A DNA stretch of 64,000 nucleotides. It comes from Maylandia zebra. Lineage: Eukaryota; Chordata; Actinopteri; Cichliformes; Cichlidae. The stretch's first letter is position 1. Every line of letters begins with the position of its first letter. A program made the position numbers and the translations under genes. Location of the stretch: positions 39,554,794 to 39,618,793 of the forward strand of contig NC_135180.1 in the NCBI RefSeq assembly GCF_041146795.1, written 5' to 3'. Positions 40,531-51,244 of this stretch are shown here, piece by piece. The notes beneath the pieces are model-generated. The model saw only the letters and a list, made by a program, of their open reading frames with translations. It did no database searches and had not been told where the DNA came from.

Positions 40531-42150
40531 TGTCGCAAGTGTTGCCCCCCCTGGTCTGACAGGTACCTGGGAGGGGTGCGATCCTAGATCCCGCAGCTCA
40601 ACAACATATATAGAAAACCCACTACAACTGAAAACGTTGATTAGCATTGCTACGGTACTTGAAACTCACTTCTCCCGCTAGCCAGTCCATTAGCTTAGCA
40701 CAAGGGTCGACAACCTGCGGCTCTTTAGTCCTTATACTGCGGCTCCGCGTGGTTTGGGAAAATAAATTAGAAGTATTTAGCTGAAGTGTATTTTTTTTGT
40801 ATTAGTTCTTTTTAAACTTGTAGTTCTAAATTGAAAGATTATTTTGATATTGAAATATAAAATGAAAATTATATTTTATTATTTTTCGTCGCTCAAAATA
40901 AGCGTCACACTCGCTGAAGCCGGTATACCCGCCGAAACACCTGCATTTATCGAGACTTTCAACCCCAGGTAGGCCAATTATGGATCTTGGGATCCACATT
41001 ATGTCAGCAGCCGTGAACTATGTTAAAAACAAACACGCTCACGCCTCACAGACGACAGCTTACAGTTACAGTCCCGTTGTAAACATATCACGGCAGACCC
41101 GACGATGTTTGCATGAACACGCTTTACAGCTTCTCTTTATTGACCACTTTTCACACACGGTTGCTGTACGCACACAGCCGGCTGTAGCTTTGCAGCTCAC
41201 AGCCCGACACACACTAACACAACAGCATAGACAGCACAGACTTTAAGGTGGCGAGGCGTGATTGTGGGTGCAGCTCAGGTGCGTCCGCCTCCCCTGCAGC
41301 GGTACCGCAGACCAAGCCCCACCACACACATTTACCATGTAAAATACATATAAGTAAATAAAAAATATTTATGCAGAATTTTGCAAATATTTATTTTTCA
41401 TTTTTTTAGTAGCATAGTGCTTTTTTCCAATTATTTTTTAAAATTCAGGTCAAGGCTCTGCTGTGCTCCAAAAGCCCAAAGGCGATATAAGGCTGGCGGC
41501 TCACAACAGTTTTTCTTTGCTACATGGATCATTTAGTTCAGCTGGGTGTCTTTGCTTTTTGTTATATTTCTTTAAGAGTTCAAAATGTGTTCATTACATA
41601 AATAAAATGTAATTTTCTCTGTAGCACTTCATGGATTTCATAAGCAACACACCTTAGTTGTTCACACAAAGCATTAAGGTAAAAAAAACAATATATACAG
41701 TGTTATCTTCATTTTAGATCCCAGTGTTTTCTTTTGCGTGGAAACTGTGTCCAAATGGCTCTTTGGGTCTTAAAGGTTGCTGACCCCTGGCCTAGCACAA
41801 CCACGTTCACATCACGATCTCATTCTAAGCACAGTACTTCAGCATTACTTAACTTACAACGTTATACTTTCATTGACAAGTTCACAACAGTCTTATTGCT
41901 TCTACTGTGTTACCTTTTAGTCATTTTGAGGACTAGTAACCCACCTGTGTATTGAAATAAAGAGGCACAGATCATGAACTTGTTTACAGTTCAACTGCAG
42001 GATTTATTCTGCAGATTTGCCTGAAGGGGGGTTCACGATCCTCCTGAGCACTATGCGCCACCTAGTGGTATTTGTAAGTAATGCCAGGGAAGATGTAAAG
42101 TGTAGTGGGAAAATACTGAATCAGCAATGAGACATAACAAACACAGAAAA
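40531..42150 (-). repeat. 3' LTR of the decayed gypsy element, split by a hAT element
   Basis: The leftmost part (40531-40661) is similar to the LTR remnant at 58666-58786. The remainder, after removing the hAT at 40701-41789, brings the LTR to about 520 bases. On the minus strand it includes AATAAA near 42005. The right boundary is approximate; a candidate purine tract (gagggaaaaaaaagag on the minus strand) lies near 42165-42185. Confidence 0.65.
40701..41789. mobile_element. Non-autonomous hAT element, complete copy
   Basis: A 1,089-bp element from caagggtcgacaacct to aggttgctgacccctg (13 of 16 terminal bases pair when inverted). Flanks gcttagca (40693-40700) and gcctagca (41790-41797) match in 7 of 8 bases. 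Its interior is shared with the left-truncated copy at 5516-6517. No transposase is encoded. It interrupts the gypsy 3' LTR. Confidence 0.92.
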
Positions 42151-42373
42151 ACACAACTGGGGTGTTCTCTTTTTTTTCCCTCTATGAAGACATGAAATGA
42201 ACTAAAATCCCCATAAGTCTTTTTATCTCTTAACTTTTTTTTAAACTATTAGTTTAATCCAGATTTATTAACCACATATTTAAACTTAAACACACATGTT
42301 AACCTTTTACACTCTCCCCTATTTTTATTTTTGTCTCCTGACACTTTTCATGTTGAGGGATGTATGTCTCTAG

Positions 42374-45300
42374 TTACTGTGGTTGAGTGTAACAGTTGTC
42401 CATGTATGGATGTGGGTATGTGAAGTATGGGAGTGGAAGAGTACTGGGAATACCCTGGAGAGGGTATGTGGGCAGGAGAGAGTTCACCCCTGCGTTCCAT
42501 TGCTGGTATGATGGTTGTCCCAGGGTGTTATAGGTGAACATCTCTCTTCGCCTGGCAGTGCGCTGCGATCTCCTCGCAATTTCTATTTCTTCTTGTTGTT
42601 TATTCCCATCAGCTGTTGGGTTAGGTGGTGGCTTGCTACGCAGGTCTGGCTCAGTGTGATGTTTGTCTTCCAGTGCAATGTCCTCAAAAGCTCTGTAGTG
42701 TGCCTGCGGTACATTCTCATCCTGATCTGGGATGTTAGTTTCCTCCATGACAGAAGGGTGGAATTCATGAGCTGGGGCTCTTAGTCTTTGCTCAGCCTGA
42801 GGATGGTGCACTGTCTGTGGTTGTTCTTCCTTTCAAAATCTCAGCCTTTAACATGGAATCTTTTGGTAAGAGTATTCTTCATCAGAACTGTCTGTGTTTT
42901 GGTCATGTGTGTCAACAACTGCCGTTTTCTGTTTTGTTACCTTGTATGGTCTCCTTTCAGGTTGTGAAAGAGGAGTTTCCTTCAGGAGCAGTTCATTTAC
43001 TGGAAGCAGTAGGTTCCTGTGGAGTACTCACACTGTTTTCGGACCCTTTTCAGGCTGTACTCGGTAAACCGGTCCACTGTTGACTCTTTCCACCACACGG
43101 TGCACTACCTGCTCCCAGTACGCCCGCAGCTTGCCAGGTCCGCCCCGTTCTGACAGGTTTCTCAGGAGCACTCGGGCACCTGGACAGAGAACAACACCTC
43201 TCACTGCACGGTCATATTGTCTCTTGCCCTTAGCAGAGGATTTCTCATTGTTTTGTGCTGCCATTTCATATGCGAAACGCATCTTCTTTTCCTATTTCTG
43301 TGCATATGACTGTCGATCTAATGTTTCAGGATTTCTTTTGGGCAAAAACAGCAAGTCCACAGGCAAACGTGGAGATCGGCCATATAGGAGGAAAAATGGG
43401 GAGAAACCGGTGGCCTCATGCCTTGTACAATTATAGGCATGTATAACATGAGCCAGATGATCTTTCCACTGACTCTTTTTCTCCTCCTCCAGAGTATGCA
43501 ACATTTGAAGGAGGGTCCGGTTAAGTCTCTCTACTGGATTGCTTTGCGGGTGATATGGCGTTGTTCATGAATGACCAATACCAGTCAGCCGTTGTAACCT
43601 GCTGAACAAGTTCAGTTCTCAAACTCCTTCCCCTGATTGTGGTGGAGTTTCTCTGGGAATCCAAAGCGAGGGATAAAGTCGTGGAATATTTTGTCAGCTG
43701 CGGTTTTCCCAGATTTATTCCTTGTTGGATACGCCTGGACAAAGCGTGTAAAGTGGTCGACAAGAACAAGAATGTACTCATAGCCCTGACTTTGCTCTAG
43801 GTGTAGGTAGTCAATACAAAGGAACTCGAGAAGACTGCTGGTGGTTATATGTTCCATTGGAGCTCTTTGGGGAAGTACAAAGTACACCTAACCCTTCACT
43901 GGATGCGTCCGTGTGTAGAATGAATGGAAGGTTGAAGTCTGGGTATGCTAGGGTGGGTGGAGTCGTCAGCACATCCACAAGTTTAGCCAAAACACCCTGG
44001 TGCTCTGCTGTCCAAATGATTGGTGTTTTTGCTGGCCATTTGTCTCATGTTGATTGTTGTTTTTACCTTTGTCAGCACTGCTAGGTTTCTGAAGAAGTTC
44101 AAACAGCGGCTTAGCCAACCGAGAAAAGTCTTGAATGAAGGAGCAATTGTACCCCAGGAATCCCAGCAAGGACTTAACATCTCTAACAGTGTGAGGCACT
44201 TTATCTTTCAGAGCCAAGATTGCCTCCAAGTCCTGTGGATCAATCTCCATCTCCTGATACTAAACGTCCAAGATGACGAACCTCTCTTTTGAACAACTCA
44301 CGCATCTCAGTTTGAGCCTATGTTCTCTCATGCGGCCCAGAACTTGTCTGAGGTGGTTGACATGTGCCTCAAAGGATGTAGAATAACACAACACATCATC
44401 AAGATATGGAGCACAGCACTCATCTCTAATTCCATAGAGCACTCCCTCCATACACCTTTGGAATGCTGCAGGTGCATTTGTCAAACCAAATGGGATTCGA
44501 ATCCATTCATAAAGCCCCCACGGTTTATTTAAAGCTGTGAGCTGTCTGGATTCCTCACTTACAAACCCTTGGTGATATGCGCTTCCTTGATCTAATATTG
44601 AGAACCATGTGTTGCCACCCACGTTGCCAAGTAAGTCCTGTATGCGTGGCAAGGGATGACGATCTGCAAGTGTTTTTTTTGTTCAGTCCCATAAAGTCCA
44701 CACATAGCCGCAAACTATGGTCCTTCTTACAGGCACAGACAACTGGAGAGGAGTATGAGGACACAGATTTGCGGATCCAACCTCTGTCTAGGAGATTCTT
44801 CACATAGTCTTTAACCTCCTGGTACAAAGGCTTAGGGATAGACTTATAGCACTTTTGAACTGGATTGTTGTCTGTTACATTAATCTTTAGCTGCAAGTTG
44901 GGTATGCAACCTATGTCTCCCTCCCCTCTAGCAAACACATCAGATTCCTCAAAGAGCATCTAACGCACAACTTCTTGCTGCTGCTGGTCAAGATGCTCCA
45001 AGTTAACAGGAGGATGCCACTTTTTGGATGTATACGTTTCTGGGATACTGTTTGCTCTGGCACTGCTGTGACTGGCTTGGCTACCCTGCGTGGTACATAT
45101 ATATGTATCAGTACTTGACTGCCCTGGCTGCTGATAAGGGGGACCAAAGTCTGTTGGCCTACTGTCTATGATTCCTTCTATGCAGCCCAAGGCCGTCCTT
45201 GGTGGCAAGAAGATATCATGTTTGGCTGAATTGCAGACTGGGATTTTTACAGTTTTAAATGCACCGGGAGGCACGATAACTAAAGCAGGAAATAAATCCA

Positions 45301-46821
45301 GTCCATCTGGGACATCTCTTTTTAAGGCTGGTTCAAATAACATTGTCCCTTCCTCAGGCCAATCCCTGATGTGGCATTTCACTTGACATATTTGGCCAAT
45401 AGGAACTGTGAGACGTCTCTTTACTAATCTGATCATCTCATTCCTAGTTTGTTGGCACGTTGGGGTTTTGCTGACAACAGAAACAATTGTTTCAGCTGTA
45501 TCTCGATGGAGTTTTAATGCCTCTGCTAGCAAATCACTTAACCCTCCTGCCTTCTTGGGACCTTTTTGTGCCACTGCTATGTGTTAAATGGCTGCCATTT
45601 CCACTGTGTTCAGTGGAATATAACCAAACTTGCCACAGGATAGTTTTTACCTGTCAATGTTAATATTCCAGTGTGAATTCCTTAAATCAGCCTAAAATGG
45701 CTGAGCAGCAGAAATCCCCACACCCATCACCCTGGGGACCATTTTCTGCCCATTGACTTCCATTATAAACGCTATTTTTCAACCCCAAATTATCATCATA
45801 TGATTTTATTTTTTCTTCTTTTCTTGGATGTCAATGAAGACTCAGGGCCTTGAAGTTTTAATTTTTAAATTGCAAAAAAAATGCAAAAAAAATAATGGCA
45901 GGTCAAAATGTATGTTGGTGCCAATCTTTGGTCCATCTAAAGGCCTACTTATAATGACAATCACATATTACTTCAACTGGTTTTTTGTGGAAATATTTAG
46001 TTTCGTTTTTTGGTTTTTGGGGCTTATAACACAGGGCGCTCATGTAATAACACTGGGATTTGAAGGGTTAAAACAATGAAAATATAATTAAAACTTTACA
46101 TGAATATTTCAGGGAGAAGTAGTTTTACAAGGTTGGCTAATTTAAAGTGGAATAAAATATGGATATATGGTCTTTTTATGGCGTGGCTGAGAATGGTCCC
46201 TAGGGTGATGGGTGTGAGTTTTTTAAAGGATGGCAGGAGGGTTAAACTGACGCTCCCTGATTTTTCCAGACATTCTAGGACGAGTTCGTCTATCACATTG
46301 AAACCTAATAACAGACCATTCACACAGCTCTGACTCACTAACATGGGTACATGTATGGCTACCTGGCCATGTTTTTCACTTCTGATTTCCACTAGTACCT
46401 CAGCCCAACCCTCAAAGGGGACATCCATCCCATTAGCTGCTATTATTCTAAGTGGATCATTTGGTAAAAGCTCTTTAAGCGACCTGACTTCGGTGGCTGG
46501 TAGGTGCTTCTCTATCCACGACTTTGCCATTATTGTGACCTGAACCCCACTGTCCAGTAGCACCTCAGTTGGTACACCATTAAGGTAACAGGTAAGCATA
46601 CACCTTTTGCCTATCAGTCGGACTACATGGTTTCCTTTCCCTGGTCTCTTTCTTAAGAGTGGCTGATTATCAGTTGGAGTCCTTCTCTCATGGTTCGTTA
46701 CAATGTTTTGGGACTCTGGCTCTTGTCTGATCACTAGTGGTCCCTCCCCAGTGACCCTTTGGTGTTTCCTGATTTGTACTTGGACAGACAGCCCACGGCC
46801 CGGTGTCCCTCCTGGCCACAC
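42374..46821 (-). pseudogene. Ty3/gypsy pol (protease, RT, RNase H, integrase), broken
   Basis: Pieces in order on the minus strand: protease with LLDSGVQVTIM (46821-46180); a linker and RT N-terminal part (45574-44555, [31 protein letters not shown]); RT catalytic region with [10 protein letters not shown] (44652-44260); RT thumb/RNase H start (44250-43966, LLGFLGYNCSFIQDFSRLAK); integrase core (43887-43612, [20 protein letters not shown]) with HNQGKEF where HSDQG is usual, so the second catalytic Asp reads Asn; then [19 protein letters not shown] around 43558-43500, with the catalytic Glu kept; pol tail to 42374. At least five frame breaks. About 500-600 bases between protease and RT are not coding. 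Confidence 0.88.
45585..46180. other. Non-coding insert between protease and RT of the gypsy element
   Basis: The protease frame runs into non-family text and the RT-side frame resumes at 45574. In between is AT-rich DNA with no coding match. A small inserted element is likely. gggttaaaac near 46064-46073 might mark one edge (TTAA), but no matching other end was found, so class and limits are unknown. Confidence 0.4.
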
Positions 46822-47585
46822 TGGAAACAGTGGTTACAACTGGCAATCCCTTGGGTTATACAGGGCCTGCATTTTCCTTTCACGGAGGACTTGGATGGTG
46901 GGGCAGTACTGAGTGAGCTGACCTGTGTGGACTCAGAAGGGCTTCCCTCTGAAGTGAGAGCCTTCTCAATAGTCTTGGCCAAAGCAGACACCTGTGCTGT
47001 TAGTTCATGCAGGGCTGCTCGTTGTGCCTGGACTTCAGCTCGGGTTTTCAGGACGGTGGCTTGGACCTCGGCTGGAGGCTGAGCTGCAAGTTGTCTTTCA
47101 CCCTGCTGCATGGCACTAACTGTGACTGCTTTTGCTTTATGTGTCTGACCTAGGCGAGTCTGTCTCTCTACCTCTTCACTAACTGACTTGGTCTCTTCGG
47201 ACATGAGTGTATTTCTACTCATTCCTTGATACAATGAATGAAGAAATACTCCTTGTATACTCCTGGTATATTGGAACTCTGAGCTACTCTGCTGAGAACC
47301 AAACATCACGCGCTGTGTTAGCCCCATTAGCCGGTACATGTACTGATGTGGACTTTCTCTGTCCTGTTGTTTAGCATTGTTAAGCTCCTGAAATAGCTCT
47401 GTACTGCTCTTGTCTCTCAGGTGTGCTCAAAGGAACCGTTTGAGCTTAGCCACTGTTAATCCAGGTTTGGTCATTAACATATCCTTTATCCTTAAAATGT
47501 ACCTGGTTTAATTATCTTTAGGACAGTGTGGATTATCTCTGCTTCTGTCAAATTCTCAGATAGCCCTTCATCAATCTGTCGACAT
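46734..47585 (-). pseudogene. Ty3/gypsy gag, C-terminal part with zinc knuckle
   Basis: Minus-strand frame reads the coiled, glutamine-rich part (VQATVLKTRAEVQAQRAA, LHELTAQVSALAKTIEKAL) followed by a CCHC zinc knuckle, CFQCGQEGHRAVGC, which binds the element's RNA. Further upstream text at 47585-47400 (QIDEGLSENLTEAEIIHTVL) reads in gag style across a frame break. The N-terminal gag part is far to the right at 58236-58548, separated by the insertions. Confidence 0.8.
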
Positions 47586-48240
47586 CAGGGGTCGGCAACC
47601 TTTCTGATGATGAGTGACATCTAAAATTTCCATTGACTGCATTAGCAATAAATTTAACAACGCTCTATATTAACAGTTACACACTATATAGAACAACTTT
47701 ATAAGATTATATTTGTTTACAGATGTTTGCAGCTATCAGCGAATAGTTATCAGCTATTTTGAAACAAAAAAAAGACACTTTTTATCCATAACAGCAAATG
47801 AACTGTACAACAGAAAATGCAAATGCTATTTATGGTCTCCTCACAACAATGATAAGAAAAATAAACTAAGCCAATATAGCATGTTTGTTAATACAGGGAT
47901 ACACATGTTAATGTGATCTCTGGTCTCCCACTCAGAGACACAGGTCTCCAGCATTCAGAGGCTACCTGAGGACTCATGTGAGAGAAAATCTGCTCACACA
48001 GACATGTAGAGCCAAACACTGTCAGTAAGGCCTCTGCAATGTTCTGAAGACAGTTAAACCTGTCAGGTAGTGATGTCCAGCAGGTGAGCATGCAGCTCCA
48101 TGAACACGCCATGAACAGCTGTGGATTCCAGCTGCATTCATAGTTCTGCGAACTTTGACCCCCACAGAGTCGAGCTTTTCACTTCAATCAGCTGCATTTC
48201 GATGTCGCATTAACTGGCATTAACTCAGCCAGTTTTTAGC
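47586..48240 (-). mobile_element. hAT (Charlie-type) element remnant
   Basis: Begins with a hAT terminal repeat caggggtcggcaacct at 47586. The minus strand at 48112-47888 reads LQNIAEALLTVFGSTCLCEQ then IFSHMS, the C-terminal dimerisation (hATC) signature seen in Charlie/ZBED5-like transposases. The rest of the transposase is missing. The right terminal repeat was not found; the other end is probably lost or displaced by later insertions. The limit at 48240 is approximate. Confidence 0.7.
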
Positions 48241-48512
48241 GCGACATCTGCTGGTTTCCTCTTTCTGGTGGAAAGTGGGAGATAAACAAACGAGAGAAAA
48301 GCCGATCAGCTGATCATTGATCAGTTTCATGATTGAAGTAGCAACAGGAGAGGGAGGGGGAGAGAATGAGAGAAGAAGAAGCTGCCGTGCAGCGTAAAGA
48401 CACAGATTGACTCCAGCTTTGTGTCTTTTTCCATTCTAGCTGACGTACGGGACAAACTGTGTTCCTTTTCAGTTCAATACGAAATGCGTAATATTTTCTC
48501 TGAATACGAGAC
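48240..48512 (-). repeat. Fragment related to the gttgccaac hAT family
   Basis: Read on the minus strand this matches 56700-56985: attcagagaaaatattacgc, agctagaatggaaaaa, agacacaaagctgg, ctgttgctacttcaatcatg, aactgatcaatgatcagctg. The two lie in opposite orientation about 8.4 kb apart. Related termini are found in the complete element at 48566. Confidence 0.7.
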
Positions 48513-48948
48513 ATTTAGACATTTAGATAGAAGCTAGCGAGCTAACTTCCTGCTAATTTCTAACTAGGGTTGCCAACCGTCCCTTAAAAAACGGAATCGT
48601 CCCGTATTTAGAAACAAAAGTACACGTCCCGTATTGAGCTAATAAGGGACGCACTTTGTCCCGTAATACAGTGAGAATCAAAAGTAGTCTATAAATGTTT
48701 ATGGATTTAACGCTTTGTTTGAAAACATAATTCCCAGCCCCTCTCCTGCTTTGTGACCAATGAGCTGACAGCACACTTATGACAATTCGAGTATGACAAT
48801 TCAGATTACCGCTCATCTCATTGGTCGAGGAAAGGTCGCTTACGGAGAAAATACCGGAAGACAACAGATGACCACAACAAGAAGCATGGCCAACAGGGAA
48901 ACAAACGCTGACACTGCGGTGCAAGTCTCGGACGACAGTACACCTAAA

Positions 48949-49598
48949 GCTGGGCAAACACTGTGCGATTTTTTCAGTCACGTTATTCAGCTCCTGCTCA
49001 AACTGCACGATTGACTCGCAGGGGTTAGAAGTTCATAGGTCACGATGCAGGTCTCACACTATACCGCCCGATGCTCTGATGCGACCTGAGTGCTCACACT
49101 GTGCGTCCATAACATGAAGGTTATAACAGAAAATCTGTCGCTCTCTCTCTCTCTCTCTGTCTTTCACTCACACAGACACACCACCACCATCAACTTTGCT
49201 AAATTGAAAAACATGATCAGGCAGCTGTGATTGAGCAGCAGAGTAAATCAAACTATTTTCACGGTTGTTGTGGTCGTGATAATTTTGTGAGGCCACATCG
49301 AAAAGGCTCGGATGAGCTTTCCAAAGTTCTACAAGTTGTGCCTCCATCACTTGGGTCCAGATCACACGCTGCACAGCCGTGCTGCTCCGTCTTTTTCACC
49401 AACGTTTACGTGTTTGCGCGTGAGCGGCTCACGAGCGATTGATGATCGGGAGCTGCTCGAGGTGTTAATCGCTTCTCGTTACCCCACGTATACTACACGA
49501 CGCACGATGAAGGCCAAAATCGGGCCGATCACCAAATCGGTCGCACGACTCAAAAATCGGCTCAAAATGGGCCAAAAATCGCACAGTGTGAGCCCAGC
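48949..49598. mobile_element. MITE nested in the BED-hAT element
   Basis: A 650-bp element with inverted ends gctgggcaaacactgtgcga (left) and, read inverted from the right, gctgggctcacactgtgcga; both are followed by a run of t. No coding capacity. A (CT)n run lies inside at about 49139-49158. Target duplication not clear. Confidence 0.8.
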
Positions 49599-49627
49599 AT
49601 TAGAGCAGCAATGTTTGTTTCCCTCAG

Positions 49628-49857
49628 AGAAAGAAAAGAAAAAAGGCTGCAAAAGTACAGGGAGGAATGGGAAAAGGAAAACACCTGGCTGGAAAAGTGC
49701 ACGATAACACCTTTAAAGCGCACTGCACTGTGTGCCGGCGCACTTTTTCCATAGGCATGCTTCTAATGGTGGGCACAAGAAGAACATGAGGGGCGTGAAA
49801 GCTCAGGGAACCCTTAACCATTTTTTTGTCCACCAGGCCACGGCAGAAGCAGATATG
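49628..49857 (+). pseudogene. BED-type zinc-finger exon of a hAT transposase, frameshifted
   Basis: Follows acceptor tttccctcag and ends at donor gtatgt. Plus-strand frames give KRLQKYREEWEKENTWLEKC, then HCTVCRRTFSIG in a shifted frame, and NGGHKKNMRGVKAQGTLNHF. The pattern of WEKE..WL, C-x2-C and FSIG followed by a His-rich stretch is the BED-like N terminus of hAT transposases. At least two frame changes are needed, so it is dead. Confidence 0.75.
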
Positions 49858-50821
49858 GTATGTAAACACTGGTTTGTTTTTTTAAACCCTCTGGTTAAGG
49901 TTATTATGGGCATGTGCAGTGAATATCAGCGCTATGTGGCCAGAAGTGTGATAATATAATTTATTTTGTGTAATAAACAACTGCAAGGATAGATGATTAC
50001 AACAAATAGATCACTAATACATAAAAGTAATACATAGATGAATAATGATGATGAGTTAAGATGCGTAATCATGGGAACAAGCGGGTTTACAAACAGGAGC
50101 AGCTGATTAGCATTAGAAAAGCTGAAATAATACCTCAACTGAAGCCAACTGTACTAAATGCACTATATGTGCACAGTTACAAGAATATTTTTCTTTCTAT
50201 TGTTTTCTATTAATTTATATAATTTTAAGTTAAGCAGGACAGAGTTCTTTTTAAAGAAAGATTTACTTATATTCTCAAAAGTTAAGCATGACAGGCTTCT
50301 GTTTAAGAAAGAGGCCTGTTTTACTGTGTTAATGTTGTCATTTTGAGCTAAAAATAAATGGCTAAATGATCATTTGTTTCCCATATGGTCATATCACAAA
50401 GAATATGCATCTGCTTAAATCAAATTCAAGTCAAATGGTTAAAAAATAATTTCACACACAAAAAAAAGAGCTACCACACTGGGAAGGGTGAAGACAACTG
50501 GGTCGCCCGGCCCTGGCCACGAGGTGTCCCTTATTTATTTTTCAGCGAGTTGGCAACCCTATTTCTAACTCTGTTAAATGTCATGAATTCCGTTTCGTTT
50601 TCATGGATGCCTGGATGATAAACTCAATTGTTATACATGGTAGAGCAGAACGCTGATCATTTTATTACAGATGAAAGACTTTAGATAGTTTTTCAACTCT
50701 CAGTAATGCCATAGTGATGGTGTGATTTATGGACCTGCAGCGGAGTTTGAGCCCAGACACGGCTAGTGATGACAGACTTAAAGACCGGATAAAGAGTGAT
50801 ATGAACATATCTATAACTTAC

Positions 50822-51062
50822 CTGAATGAAAATGTCTGGAGCACACCAACAGATATTTGGAGATGGAAGAGAACTGGATATCAGCTGGTCTCACAGCTGC
50901 TATCCAGACTAGACGCCTTCTTTTGGCAACATCCGATACATAAGCTGCCTCATGTTGCTTCCAGTTGGGGAAAGAATGAAAAGATAAACCATTTTCAACC
51001 TTATTCTCTTGCCGGTCTTGCGATCTAACTTTACAACCGACCGCACAGCAAGTACGAACCAT
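50822..51062 (-). pseudogene. THAP-domain first exon (open)
   Basis: From ATG at 51062 the minus strand reads MVRTCCAVGCKVRSQDRQ, then GLSFHSFPNWKQHE, AKRRRLVWIAAVRP and LLVCSRHFHSG, after which comes a canonical donor gtaagt. All four zinc ligands of the C2CH THAP finger are present (C..C, C-x2-H), with the invariant Trp. Length, 80 codons, is a full THAP domain. Downstream exons are missing, so it is a transposon remnant and not a host gene, although the exon itself is undamaged. Confidence 0.8.
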
Positions 51063-51244
51063 AGCTGGTGTTATCCGTGTACTTTCGCTCCTCTTTGCTA
51101 GCGCTTTGTTTGGCCCAGAAACATGGCGCCTCAACCAAAAATCCTGGCCACGCCCCCTCTCCTGACATCACGCTCCAAAAGCCCTATTAGGCTAATCGTT
51201 GTGTCACTTCCGGTATTTCAGACAATCCCTTTCCGTCAAGGATT

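Larger units (their letters stand above)
48566..50560 (+). mobile_element. BED-finger hAT-type element with 10-bp flanking duplication
   Basis: A 1,995-bp element with perfect ends agggttgccaac and gttggcaaccct. Both flanks are atttctaact (48556-48565 and 50561-50570). The related locus at 32 kb shows the uninterrupted target (cttctaact then tctttaaatt). It contains a BED-type zinc-finger exon at 49628 and a nested MITE at 48949. Flank identity is 10 bases whereas hATs usually duplicate 8, so the true edges may sit a base or two inward. Confidence 0.88.
48515..51240 (-). mobile_element. THAP-domain DNA element, split by a hAT insertion
   Basis: The flanks of the insertion 48566-50560 rejoin to a sequence similar to 32263-32470 (agctaacttcctgct, gttttcatggatgcctggat, agatgaaagactttagatag). 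On its right side it carries a THAP-domain exon on the minus strand at 50822-51062, preceded by an ETS-like ccggaagtgac (minus strand, near 51205) that may be its promoter. Terminal repeats were not identified, so both limits are approximate. Confidence 0.6.
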
